Shown here: piece by piece, positions 43,956-55,251 of the stretch
How the letters are laid out: the number at the start of each line of letters is the position of its first letter
How positions within the stretch are numbered: the first letter of the stretch is position 1
From: Lasiodiplodia sp. COLG20
Taxonomy: Eukaryota; Ascomycota; Dothideomycetes; Botryosphaeriales; Botryosphaeriaceae
Length of the DNA stretch: 64,000 bases
NCBI GenBank assembly: GCA_009801085.1
Contig: VNWV01000008.1
Location: forward strand, 1,178,001-1,242,000
Reading direction: 5' to 3'
Program-made: the position numbers and the translations under genes
Notes under the pieces: generated by a model
Told to the model about the DNA's origin: nothing
Databases searched by the model: none
What the model saw: the letters and a program-made list of their open reading frames with translations, nothing else

Positions 43956-44896
43956 TGTCTCTGGGCGTGGGTTTTTCTGGGTGGGGGTTCAATGAGTGAC
44001 GAGCACAAGCGCTGCTCGGAGCTGGAGGTTGATCTGAACGAGCGACGAAGGCTTGGTGACAGCCGAAGAGAGCGACGGGGGGTGGAACGAGTATGGTACA
44101 CAGTGAGTGGGTGTATCCGGATCGATGAGTCGGTGCGTGATGACGGAAGAGCTGGAAATATATAGACGGAGGGGTCCTGTGACCTCCAGCTCGACGCTAA
44201 TAAGTGGGGAAAACGTGAATGTAGCGCCAGTAACATTGAAGACTTCAGGCGTAGTGGTACTGGATAGCCCAGACCGCAATATCCGAGTACTGCTGGATGC
44301 TTGCGATCCGCGCGGGCAGTAACACCCTAACGTTGATAACCCTCATGTTGCAGCTCAGAGCAGTCCAAGAACATGAAACCATTGTCGATATACTATGCCG
44401 CAAGGAGCACGAAATAATTCTATCTCGTAGAGACAGCTCCAGCTTGATTCCTTTCTGTCCAGCCGACGGTCCATGCTTATATACCCGCCGCTGGCCAAGG
44501 CCGCGCCATCTACAAACAGCGCTGCAAGCTTTCCGACAATATGCCTTTGCCAGCTGATCAATATCGTACTTCGACAAACTTTCTCCAATCCTGAGGCAAC
44601 TGCCGGCATAGCAAAACCCAAACAGCGTGTCAATACCTGGGATGGAACAATTGAGATAATGTGATGCGGACGACATCTGCGGAGCCCGCGATGGTTTGCC
44701 AAACGATGAACCAGCAACGATAATCTCACTAACAGCCACTGATGTTTAGAAGTCCTTCGTCTCACGCGCAACGAGAGCCTGCCATCATAGCAGCCCTATC
44801 TACGAACCCCCCCTGAGAGAAACGTCTCTTTTCAAAGAATATTCATATTTCATATCAGACCCAAGCCCAACTCCTCCATACAATCATTCAAAGGAA
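43956..44896. other. Intergenic region
   Basis: 941 bp between F-box-like gene 2 and the 3' end of the membrane-protein gene. ORFs of up to 164 codons overlap on both strands at 44245-44771, without recognisable domains. No gene called. Confidence 0.4.
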
Positions 44897-45731
44897 TCAT
44901 CTGCCGGGAGACGAAGGAAGTTCGATCAAGCTCGAATGCCCCGCTTTTCCAGTACTATCCATCTCGCACCTGGCTTGACCATCTGCTTCAGGCAGCCTTT
45001 GACTCATGTGCCTCTGAACAGCTGCCTCGGACGACCCTTGCGAGGAGTTCGGGTGGGTTGGTCTCAAGCAGCGTCGTCTCAGTGGTATCCAGACGGCAGC
45101 AGTCACCGCCGCGATGGCCAACCCAACAGCAATTCCAACGCCCATGCTCGCACCTGAGCTGAGATTAGGCCCGTGCGCAGCAGCGTCCGTGCTGGCGGTG
45201 CAAGCGGCCGGGGAGCTGGAGGCGGCGTTGGTGGCGGCCACGGAAGTGGCGGCGGCCGTGACTGTCGTGGCTTGGATACCACAAGCCTCGCCGGTGGCTG
45301 ACGGCACCCATGTCACGGCGGGAGTGGCCTTCACGTTTGTCACGTCGATCCAGCCGCTGTCAACGTAGTTTTCGGTATTTGCTTGGAGGACAAACTGCCA
45401 ATGGCACGGCGATGTCCATGATGAATTCACGACGAATACATGATTGCCGTCGCCGCCGAAACCGGGGAGGGTTTCCACTTTATGGAGAATGAGCTGAGTG
45501 GTTGTATGTTTGGGAAAACGAGGATGCTGTACTTAATGTGCCACCACACCAGTGGTAAAGGGTCGCCTGAGTCCATGTAGATTTCCACGTAACGTTTAAT
45601 GTATCGCCATTGTGGACTTCCGGCACCGCTGCTGCTTTTAACGGCCATGAAAAAAAGTCCGAGTTGATGGTAACAGCTTGGCAGCAGGCGGCAAACAGGC
45701 TGAGCACCCCAGCTGCACGGAGGGGTGCCAT
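44897..45731 (-). CDS. Single-pass membrane protein with signal peptide and Ser/Thr/Ala-rich ectodomain
   Basis: The N-terminus MAPLRAAGVLSLFAACCQAV is a signal peptide. A short beta-type domain follows (HNGDTLNVTWKSTWTQATLY, then NHVFVVNSSWTSPCHWQFVL). An Ala/Ser/Thr-rich stalk with cysteines leads to one transmembrane helix (GVGIAVGLAIAAVTAAVWIP). A basic, then Ser/Pro cytosolic tail ends IELPSSPGR. This layout is common for fungal plasma-membrane sensor-like or wall-associated proteins; the specific family is unknown. The coding frame changes between 45477 and 45560. A phase-compatible 55 bp intron 45478-45532 (GTACAG...TAAAG) would give complement join(44897..45477, 45533..45731), 259 residues, but donor and branch are weak. 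A frameshift is the alternative. Confidence 0.62.
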
Positions 45732-46265
45732 GATGATGTAGCTGCACCGAGGAAAAGAACAGAACAAGTTCAAGAAAGATTGTAAGACAGTGGAACAGAG
45801 CGGGGAAGAATCAAGAGGGATGAAGGAGAAACACATAGCTGCTGTGCCGCATGTCCCCACAAAGCTTAGCGCCGGCGCTAAACACCCAGCAGCGCGGTAA
45901 ACAAAACGTGTGATCGGAGAGTCTAAGCGCCGGAAATTCTTATTATAGCAGTTGAACAGTGGAGAGCATGACTCGGACAAGTATAAGAAGTAGAAGAACG
46001 GACGATCACATGGGTGGGGCTTCGACTTCAGGCAGAATAACATTCAACTACCAAGCGCAAAGTTCAGACTGATTCCTCCAGAAACACTGCATGGGTATCA
46101 AACCGCAAGAGAAATCCCTTCTTTGGCCATGACGCCAAACAATAAAACCCACAAATAACAGGTTAGCGAAGAGCAACAACGCTACATCTCTTCGTTAAAT
46201 CTCGTTTGGAGCGCAAAAAAACAAAACAATTCAACGGCCGTGAAACAGAACCCGGACGCATTGCT
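45732..46265. other. Intergenic region
   Basis: 534 bp between the membrane-protein start and the 3' end of F-box-like gene 3. Promoter of the former is expected here. No gene seen. Confidence 0.4.
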
Positions 46266-47713
46266 TCAAACAAACGGCGCAGCCGGCGTGGAAGCGGGAC
46301 AACAAACGGCCATAATCTGCTTTTTGCGCGTGAAATCGTTTTCGGACAGGCAGAAGTCATCGGTGCAAGGACCCATGTCCGCACAGCTATGCTCGTGATC
46401 GAGGAGCTCACAGCCGAGTCCACTATTCTGCGTTAGCGTTCTCCGCATTCTCAAGGGAGATCAGGGTGCACTTACGAGTCCGTCCTGACTAGCCAGCTCT
46501 CACCCCTGTCGACCAGCTTCGCCGACTTACCGATGACGTCCCACTGCGTAATGGCCGACGGCACCTTCTCCTTCTCATCCGCCAAGAGCTGCAGAAACGC
46601 CTCCTTGACCTTCGCCGGCACGCACCCCTCGATGCTCACGGTCTCGACGTCCTTGACGTAGTCCTTGGCCGCCCACAGGATCAGGCCGGCCAGCACGCGG
46701 TGGCAGCAAGGCGCTAGCAGCGCGTCGAGGCGGTACGCGCCACCGTCCTCGGCGGCGAAGTTCTCGCGATGACCCAGACGCAGCTCGAGCTCCTTGAGGC
46801 GCAGGCCGCGCAGGCAGCGGGCGTCGGGCTCGCCCCAGGGGCGGGCGGCGCGGTGCAGCCACACGCCGAAGAACTTGACAAAGTTCCACGTCGTCATCTG
46901 CAGCGTCACCTTGGCCAGCGTGCGGAAGTCGGGCTTGCACTCGAGGAAGCGCTGCAGCGGCCACGCGCCCTGGAACCGGAACTCCATGTTGCGGTACAGC
47001 CGCGCCGAGAACTCCGAGTTGACTTGGCGGGACGTCTGGAGGAGGGCGAGGACGGGCCCGGCGCCGTTGAGCACGCGGCCGCGGCCGAAGAGCTCGGCGC
47101 GCAGGTGCGTGCCGGAGCGGCCGTACTCGCGGTAGAGGAGGCCGTCGGTGCCGCCGGCGGCCATGTAGTTGAAGCCGTGCTCGAACTCGTAGGGGTAGCA
47201 GAAGGAGGCGCAGTAGTCGTAGATCATGTTGCGGATCTCGCCCGGCAGCGACATTAGCGGGAAGTGCTGGCCGTTGGTATTCCACTCGAGCGATTGCAGC
47301 CAGGACGTCGAGCCCGGCCCGGACCAGTACTCCTTGACCGGCGGCAGGTGCGAGAGGTAGTCGCCGAGGGGGAGCCAGGAGTCGCCGTCGCGCACTTCGA
47401 CGGTGCGGCCCGTCAGCCGGATGCGGACCACCGTGTCCCACATGCCATCGTAGTTGGAGTACTCTGGGTAGTTGCCGAGGAGGGAAGCACGGGAGATGCG
47501 GTAGTAGCGGCCATGGTTGTGGTCGAGAGAGGTATAAGGAAGGGCCTCCAGAGACAAGGGAAGGGAAACATGGCAGAGGATTCTGTTCTTCAAGTTGTTC
47601 AAGGAGATGATCCTTTGGGCGGCCTTCAGTACGGGATCTTCATGGTCCTTTCCAGGGAGCGTGGATCCAAAGAGCGGGTGAGAAACCGCGGTTGGTTGTA
47701 TCGTCGCCGGCAT
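46266..47713 (-). CDS. F-box-like protein 3 (cluster paralog), two exons with Cys/His tail
   Basis: Complement of join(46266..46422, 46476..47713), 464 residues. ATG 47713 (AACACCATGCC) was chosen; the frame is open six codons further but starts with TTG. The leader has RYYRISRASLLG and WLPLGDYLSHLPPVKEYW. Then come LMSLPGEIRNMIYDYCASF, GRVLNGAGPVLALLQTSRQV, VSIEGCVPAKVKEAFLQLL and ITQWDVIGKSAKLVDRGESW, colinear with F-box-like protein 2. The 53 bp intron starts GTAAGT in phase 2, so unspliced RNA reads TCG-TAA. The frame-keeping acceptor is GAATAG after branch GCTAACG. The last exon encodes 52 residues with C-x6-H-x-C-x5-C-x4-C (HSCADMGPCTDDFC) and a later CC pair. GC content of the body is much higher than in paralog 2. 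Confidence 0.74.
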
Positions 47714-48640
47714 GGTGTTGAAAGAGCTCAAACGAAGGAAGAGAATGAAAGAGAGACTTTCCGTAAGGCTCGAAGCGAGAGAGGGACGACAAGGATATAG
47801 CTAACGCCAACGGAGATCGGAGAGGGGGAGATAGTGTATTAAAGGGGTGGTATGCCGTTGAAACCGACGCTTGGGCCACCGCTAGCTTGTGGTCGAGCTG
47901 AGATGGATATAAAATAAGCGTTATCGGGCAGCCCTATGCGATTGGCAGGGTCAGCGTTGCGCAGCCTCGGCCCTACTTCCGCTTCATGAGAAATTGCCGC
48001 GCCCAATGGGTGGTCAGTGAAAGAAATCAGCAAATAAGCCGGACGAGGTTTCCAGAAGCATTGATGGTGATGAGAAGCCGGGATATTTGGGCGATCATTT
48101 CGCAGGCGATCAGACATGGCGCCAGTCCGAGACTCGATCTCATCAAGTACCGTTTGCAATGCCGCCGGTTCCACGGATGGAAGCGAGTGGTTGGGTGCGC
48201 GGGGGGCTCTAGTGTGTGGCTGGCGGGAGGTTGGGCCGAACACGAAGCAGTGCGGAGAACCGGCTAGTGAGGCTGTGTGCCAACGTCATGTCGCCCCGGG
48301 AGAGGGGGATTGTCGCTTGTTGCGTCTGGACTATGCAAAGAAGAATCACCGAAAGCATCGAAATTAGCAGCCTGCGCAATGGGGTGAGACGGAGCAGACA
48401 ATGGTTCGCAGCGGATTAAACTCATCGGAACTCTCGTGATAGCAAAATGAGATCAGATTAGAGAATGCGTCTGAGCTTATTCCGAGTTAGAGTTGGCGTG
48501 GGAGATTGTTGCGAAGAGGGATGTAGTGGTGATGTTCAGGGGCAGCGAGGCTCGACCCGGGATCCGCGCGCGGCTCCAGCCTGCTCCACTCATCCCGCGC
48601 CCGGCATGCCTGTCATTTCCCCGACTCTCCCGGCCCTGCC
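47714..48640. other. Intergenic region
   Basis: 927 bp between divergent genes F-box-like 3 (-) and MTQ1 (+). Overlapping ORFs at 47840-48370 on both strands have no recognisable content. Confidence 0.4.
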
Positions 48641-49716
48641 ATGCCACGCATCCCGCATCGCCTGCTCAGGCACGCACGACGCGCCCACGAGCTCCTCCCC
48701 AGCCTCCTGCTCGCCTGTCGCGACATCGCTTCTGCTCGCAACGAGCTGCGCTGGCTTCGCGAGCATGCCGTGACCGTGGCCCCCGCCTCCTGGCGCGCGC
48801 GTCTGCGCGCCATGGTCCTTGACCGCTCCGCCGGCCGGCCGCTGCAGTACATTCTCGGCACAGAGTATTTCGGCGACTTGGAGATTGCCTGCCGGCCGGG
48901 CGTGCTCATTCCAAGGTCAGTCCGCTCGCCAATCGTCTGCATGCACCGCTGATCTTGCTTGTCAGGCAAGAAACTGCGGCTTCTGTTACCTATCTCACCG
49001 AGCGCCTCTCCTCGGCCGGCCTCCCTGAACGACTGCGCACCCTCGACCTTTGCACCGGCACCGGCTGCATACCACTTCTGCTCGAAGACCTGCTTGCCGG
49101 CGTCCCGGATATCCAGCTGCTTGGCATCGACGTCTCGCCGCGATGCGTGAGCCTGTCCAGGCACAATGCGCGCCGTTGCGGGTCGAGGCGAACGAGCTTC
49201 GCACTGGCCGATGTCTTATCGGGGGGCGGCATGGCTTCTCGGAGCTCCGTGCCTCCTCTCATGACTCTGCTACGGGAGAGAAACATGCTCAACTGGGACG
49301 TCCTCATATCCAATCCCCCCTACATCTCCTCTCAAGCCTTCGTCCGCACCACCACCCGCTCGGTGCGGAACTTCGAACCAAAGCTGGCCCTGGTGCCTCC
49401 CGTCTCGCCGAACGAAAGCTTGGACAGCGGGGACCTGTTCTACCCGCGGCTTCTGGAAATTGCGGATCAGGTCCAGGCCAAGGTCGTCTTGTTCGAGGTC
49501 GCTGACATGGACCAAGCACTCCGCGTTGCTCGTATGGCCGAATCAACACACTCCTGGCACACGATTGAGATCTGGAGAGATGAGCCTGCGGGCAAGGACC
49601 TCGACTCCAAACAAATCGTTGACGATACCCATGGCTTTCGCACTCTGGGCTGCGGTAATGGCCGCAGCGTTGTTTGCTGGAGGCACGAAGCCTCGCAATG
49701 GTCCAATACCAGATAG
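48641..49716 (+). CDS. MTQ1: Mitochondrial release-factor glutamine N5-methyltransferase (MTQ1/PrmC/HemK), two exons
   Basis: join(48641..48915, 48966..49716), 341 residues. The 50 bp intron (GTCAGT...TGTCAG) joins GVLIPR to QETAASVTYL, recreating the PrmC motif (LIPRPET in bacteria). The N-terminal helical domain with RPLQYILGTEYFGD is the release-factor-binding part. The SAM-binding fold has LDLCTGTGCIPLLL (motif I) and LGIDVSPRCVSLSRHN (motif II). The catalytic NPPY is in DVLISNPPYISSQ and binds the glutamine amide. MTQ1 methylates the GGQ glutamine of the mitochondrial release factor to support translation termination. The first 30 residues are Arg/Leu-rich, fitting mitochondrial import. 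The C-terminus after NPPY is somewhat long. Upstream is F-box-like gene 3, divergent. Confidence 0.92.
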
Positions 49717-50478
49717 ATATGCAAAAACTTGAAGAGGAGGAATAAATCTGATAAGCCTATAATTGCGCCAACCGGCCGGTCTCTGGTTTGTTGTTGAGGT
49801 GTGGTGAAGTCCGCACTGACAGGCTGACGTTATAGAAACGGCCATGGAACACCAAGCCCACGGACGCTCAGAGCATGGCCAAATCCCTGCAGCTAGAGGG
49901 TTTTGGTAGGTATTCACCTCGTTTCCTGGAAAGAATAGTGTCTGGCTTCATGTCGTCACGAAACGGCCAATCTCTCCACACGTTCGCGACCGTTGTCCCG
50001 CAAAACTGGTCCATCGGCCCGGCCCTGACGAGGGTTGAGCCCCACCATTTTGTTCGGAGTTCAAGGTTTGTCACGGCTATCCGGAAGTCCGGGAGTGTCA
50101 ATTCTAGCAGCAATCCGGAGCTCGGCACATGCCCCTGTGCCTACTGCCCGTCGTCCCCGAAATTCCCAGTAAAATAGGCAAGCTTATCCACAATCGAGTC
50201 CCCCATGAGCCGGTTGCCTTTGGTGTTGGCTGCGGAGAGCGTTGTCGGCTCTTTTCCGGATCTGGAGATGGTCCGAGTTGAGTGAGAAATTTTCGACCTC
50301 GACATCCACAAATCTCCACAACCAGGGCTTACGGATGTAATCCAAGCTGTGAGATACACGCATACGCTTGCATTGATTATGGTAGGAGCGTTTGTGGGGT
50401 TGGCGTTCTGCGGTTGGTGGTATAATGCTGCCCTGCCAGTCCGGATTCCATCACACCTCAACAACAAACCAGAGATCG
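49717..50478. other. Intergenic region
   Basis: 762 bp between MTQ1 and the tRNA-Arg. No gene seen. The last part is upstream of the tRNA, whose promoter is internal. Confidence 0.4.
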
Positions 50479-50563
50479 GCCGGTTGGCGCAATGGTAGCG
50501 CGTGCGCCTCCTAAACAGGACTATCAAGCGCAAGGTTGTGGGTTCGAGTCCCATGCTGGTCGT
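50479..50563 (+). tRNA. tRNA-Arg (anticodon CCT) with a 13-base intron
   Basis: 85 bases. The acceptor GGCCGGT pairs with GCTGGTC (with G-U pairs), discriminator G. D stem GCGC...GCGC encloses AATGGTA. Anticodon stem TGCGC/GCGCA encloses CTCCTA, a 13-base intron (about AACAGGACTATCA) and A, so the mature loop is CTCCTAA with anticodon CCT reading AGG. T arm is GTGGG-TTCGAGT-CCCAT. The intron sits one base 3' of the anticodon, the canonical place for nuclear tRNA introns. Exact intron ends may slip by a base because of flanking A residues. Confidence 0.92.
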
Positions 50564-53500
50564 TAGCCAGTCAACTGGTGGTGTTGAGGTTGTGGATGAT
50601 TTTTTTTTTTTGTTGTTCCAGTTGGTTTCGGCCTTACGACGGACGTCATAGCAGCGCCACATGCGCAATGCCTTCCTCTTGCTTTCGTTTTGCCGCAGTA
50701 GGTCAGGACTGTAAGGGAATTAGTTCTCAGAATGATTCAGTGCCGAGCGCCAGGGGCTGAAGTGGTAAGCATCTGGAACCTATCGAAGCTCAGCACACTT
50801 GAGATGAATACAGCGAACAGAGCATGACTCGAATCGTCTGGTCTGTTGCTGGAAGCATGACTAAATGGCGAGGTTGCCAAGCACCTATATCGCCGGCCTT
50901 AACCCCGAGCTGGGATGCCTTTTTGCATCAAGGCCTCCCCAAACACTGACACGTCGATCACGTATTCCCTAGTCGAACCAAGGTTTTAGCTAGCCAGATG
51001 TTTCCATGTTCTAGCTGTCAAGCTAGCGCAAATCAGCCGTTCGTGTTCTGCGTGGATCCCATCGTGAAAAAAAAAAAAAACAAAAAAAAAAAAAAAAAAA
51101 AAAAAAAAGACTTGGCTACAGTCGGGCAGGTCCGGTTTCGCTGCCACCAGCGATTCGCGCAGGTAAGTAGGTTAGAGGGCGTACGGTGAGGCCCGGGAGT
51201 ACGGGTCTAAATCCGGATTCTCCCGTCGTTCTCTCCTGATTTCATGGCACTCTCCTCTCTCAGGGACGAAGTTGCCAGCCAGTCCGCATCGCCGGACGAT
51301 TTGTGCATCAGTTCCGCGCGGATGTTAAGGATAGGCAAAAGGAGAAGATCGCAGGCAGGAAGCCGGACGATCAGAGGAAGTTGGGAAAGAAAAGCGAGGG
51401 AACCCGGGATCCTTGGGCGAGAGCGGTCTTTGGGAAGGAAGGTGGTCGCGGTGGGGCCAATGTCGATTGCGTCTTCGCTGTTTAAACTATTTCCGGCAAA
51501 GGCGTCGCAGAGCTAGAAGAAAAAAACGTGGTCGGGCGAGTTCACGCTGTTGGATTCGTTTTGTTCGGTTCCATCCGTTCAGGTCGTTCGTTCGGTCGGG
51601 CTCCGTGCGTGTGGTCTGCGTATGCTTTGGCCGGCGTCGTCACCGGCGGACGTGGAAGGAGGCGTCAAGCCACCTTCAGGAGACGGGCGGGAAAAGCGAT
51701 TCATTGGCGTGCATGGCGCGTGGCGGTGATGGGGTGCGGACAATTCATATGCTGCTCGTGGGAGGTTTGTTTGGACAGCTCAGAGGAGGGGTGTGCGTAT
51801 GTTAGCAAGGCAGTCATGAATGATCGGCGGCACATGTGAGCCCCTGGAAGCGAGAGCGCAACAACGGCGATGTGATGCAAGAGAGAGAGTGAGTCCTTTG
51901 CTGATCGGCGGGGCTCGGCGGCTTTTTTGGTTTATCAGGGGCATGGCCAGCAGCCAAGGAAGCAAAGAAGGAATGCTGCGGCGGGTTGTGGACATGAGTC
52001 CCTTCCGGCTGCTATTCTGAACTCGGGTCGCCGCGAGTGAATTGGTCTCCACGGCAGATTGCAATTATACTGCGGCGGTCGGTGATTGCTGGCAGCGTCA
52101 TCGTCCAAAAAAAGGGTGTTGCGGAAAGCGGCACACGAAACAAGATTGCGCCGGGGCGGTTGTGAGTCTCAGCTTGATGGGCATGTGCATTGCGATGCAC
52201 ACAGCTGACGACGGGCATCAAAGCCGACTGTTTTTGATGTGCTGCCCGGCCCATAGACGGGAAGGCTCGCCTCGCGCCGCAGCGGGGCCTTTATTCTTTC
52301 TCTTTGCTCGGTATTTTCGTCATTGGTCGAATGGTCGTCTGCGAGCTGAAAGGTTTTAGTAATGACAACTCGCTCGTAGGTCTATACTGAGTGCAATCGC
52401 CGGGTGGCCAGCCCGGTCCGGGCTCCGCGATACTACGCCTCTTCGCCGTCCGATATTTTCATGGGCAGAGTAGCATCGTGATGGGTTTACGGGCGCGGCA
52501 CTTCCCCTATCCCGACAGGCTGGATCGCGCTCCGCGGTAAAGAGGCGAGAGAATAAATTTCTGACAGGGCAGCAGGGTTGTCATGCAGGAGATGCCGGGA
52601 AAAAAACCTGACTTCCTTCGCGGGCTCGGCGTACTGGATGGGGCATAGAGCGGCATGTCAAACCTTGGAGCGTTGCCTCTTGGAGGATAGAGATGGAGGG
52701 CGCCGCACAGCAGGGCATGAGGAAAGTAGTGGTCAAATATAGGGCAAGCAGTGGTCACAAATAAGGATACAGGCCGTAAATAGCAAACACTTCCAACACG
52801 GTCGGAACAGGCAAATCCAACAGGAACGGGATCGATTTAGGCAGGGCGGGTGTAGTGCTGACGGCAGCTGGGGTGGCTTGCCCAAGTGCCGGCGCCATCT
52901 TTCTGCACCCTCGAAGCCGACCCCGGTTACGCGGCAGCCACGCGGGCGGCCAGCGTAGTGCGGCTCTCAGAAATAAAATGTCTTGGGAGAGCTTGGGGAG
53001 GCTGCAGGCTTGGGACGGCAACTTGGCCTCCTGCGCGTGCATCGGCTGGGCATGGCTGCGGGAGGGTGTTCTCGGTGGGATCAGCAGGGCATCGGCAGGC
53101 CAATCGCCTCACCGCATCCGGCGCCTTATCGCGCGCAGTGGGGAATGCGGCCTCCAACGCGCTCGCAGCGCAGCAAGCGGTTCGGGCTGGTGTGGAGGAG
53201 GCCAGCAGTCGCAGTGAGGTCAGCTTTTGCGCACCGGTCACACACAACGGGCAGCGATCTCGAGGGCATGGCGCGTTTCACGGGGGCTTCCTGCCTGACT
53301 CGCCGGGCGGGTGGGTGGCAGCGCGCGCACACTCGCGCCGTCGGCTTACGCACTCGACAAGCCTCCACTTCCCTCTCCGCCCGGGGGGCCCAGCGCCGCG
53401 CCCTCCCAATCGGGGCGCTCCGCCAACAGCCTTCAAGTATTCCAAGGCCTCAGGTTTGACACTTTTCACTACACAACCACCAACCTCCGTCTCCTGCCCG

Positions 53501-53614
53501 CGCCGGCCGTTGGGATCAGCCACACTCCCGCTGAGATTCGCGACGCCATACCCCCCCCCCAGTACTCAGGCCCCCTCCCTTCCATTAATCCTCTCGCCCG
53601 CCCACCGCACCCCC
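50564..53614. other. 3 kb intergenic region
   Basis: Between tRNA-Arg and the next protein gene. A T tract lies at about 50600-50611 (possible pol III terminator of the tRNA). A long A tract is at 51065-51109. The stretch 51.2-53.6 kb is GC-rich with overlapping ORFs on all frames and no recognisable domain. The last part is C-rich (run of C at about 53551) and serves as promoter and leader of the gene at 53615. Confidence 0.45.
51065..51109. repeat. Poly-A tract, about 45 bp
   Basis: An almost pure A run interrupted by a single C. Flanks show no direct repeat that I can identify and no coding sequence upstream, so a retro-insertion cannot be shown. It could be a plain homopolymer expansion. 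Confidence 0.9.
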
Positions 53615-55251
53615 ATGGCCTCGTCCTCCTCCTCGCGCCAGCGCTCCTACGACTCGCTGGCCAGCTCCGCCTCCATGTCGTCCGATTCGTCCGCCAAGCG
53701 CATCCGCCTGGAGCCCGCCCATTTCGACGACGAAGATGCTCACGGTGCGTACAAGACCAGAGCGACCCGCTCGACACGAACCCCCCGCTCGCCCCAGGCC
53801 CAGTGCACCCACGCCCGTGTCACCTCACCATCAACACCATCCACCACTTCCCTTTCCGTCTCGTCGTCTTGGCATCAACTTCGTGGATCGTCCAATTTTT
53901 CGGTTTTTCTTTTTTCGCCTGCTGACCCTGATCAGTCCTAACATGCCACTCGCTGGAGCACAGCATGCGGTTAGCGCCAGAGCACGACGAGGCGCGCCTG
54001 CAGGAGATTGAGCAAGAAGAAGACGAAGAATTGCAAGCCTCGTCGGTGCGCTATGTCATCGACACTAACAGCCGCCCGCAAGAGGCGCGCCCCCAGGAGC
54101 CGCTGCAGGTCGACCGCATCCAGCCACGTGACAAGTCGCGCGAGGAGTACGTGCATGCCTTGCAGCAGGGCTACAACCAGCTCATTGACGTGCTGCTGCG
54201 CGACGTGCAGAAGGCCACGGACGCCCTGGTCGGCAGCAAGCACGCGTCGGTGCGCAAAATCTGCTACGACATCCTGGCCAGCACCGAGAACTGCGTGCTG
54301 CACGCCCTGCTGGACGGCAACCTGGCCTGGGACGCTGAGCACGACGTGACGACGGGCCAGGCCCTCGACCGCCTGCGCGAGCAGGCCCAGCACCAGCCGT
54401 GCGTCTACCAGCGCGTGCTCGTCGACGAGCTGTGCCAGTCGCCCACGCCCGCCGAGCTGTTCGACGTCATCGAGGGCCTGCGCCGCTACGCCCGCACTGG
54501 CGAGTGGAGTTTGGCCGTGCAGGTTGATTCGGTGCGCCAGCCCGACAACTGGAACGAGAACCTGTCCAAGGCCGGCCGCCGCAAGTACCTGGCCGCCGCG
54601 TCGAGCCCGTACGAGGCGCCCAGCCCCGCACGCCTGGCCGAGCTGGAGATGTTCTGCCAGCGCCTGCACGCCCGCCTCGACCGCATCCCGACGGCCGAGT
54701 GGCAGGAGCCGCTGCGCTTCCCGCTCGTCGACGTGGCGTACACGGTCAACTACGAGGCGCGGCTGGCGGCCAACGAGCAGCACGCGTCGGCGCGCGGCTT
54801 CCTGATGAACCTGGTCGAGGCCATGTGCGGCGTGCTGTTCCCCAACCGCTACCGCGCGCGCCAGTTCCCCGTCTACCTCATTTTCGAGGCGCAGCAGGCC
54901 GTCATGGCGGACCTGGTGCTGGGCCAGCTGTCGCAGGCGCTGGCGGCGACGGGCGGCGGCTGCGCGTACTGGGCGACGGACCTGCTGCACGGCTCGGCCA
55001 TGGCCGTCGACGACAAGAACTGGGCCCGCTACGAGAAGTGGGCCGTCGACCACTCACCGTACGTGGCCAATTGCCGCGCCGACGCCCCGCGCCAGAACGA
55101 GGAGCTGGACCGCATCAAGCGCATCATCGAGGCCAAGAAGCGCGAGATGATCGAGCTGAAGAAGGAGTACAACGAGGGCCAGCTGCAGATGCGTCTGGCC
55201 GCCCGCGACATCACCAGGCGTGTGGCCAGGTGTAACCGCTACAACTTCTGA
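53615..55251 (+). CDS. Uncharacterised 481-residue protein, two exons
   Basis: join(53615..53744, 53936..55251), 481 residues. Exon 1 encodes a Ser-rich N-terminus with KRIRLEP, a possible nuclear localisation signal. The 191 bp intron has donor GTGCGT, branch GCTGACC and acceptor GATCAG; the join gives FDDEDAH|VLTCHSLEHSMRL. An acidic stretch (EIEQEEDEELQ) follows, then an alpha-helical body (YNQLIDVLLRDVQKATDALV and ICYDILASTENCVLHALLDG onward). It ends in a C-terminal coiled coil (RIKRIIEAKKREMIELKKEY) and basic tail. Codon third positions are extremely GC-rich, which opens a 360-codon shadow frame on the other strand. I recognise no domain. Residue composition and conserved-looking helices argue strongly that it is a real gene. 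Confidence 0.78.

Noticed and set aside
53971..55053. 360-codon open frame on the - strand
   Set aside because: Shadow of the GC-rich coding strand at 53615-55251; composition is only Arg, Ala, Val, Leu, Gly and His.
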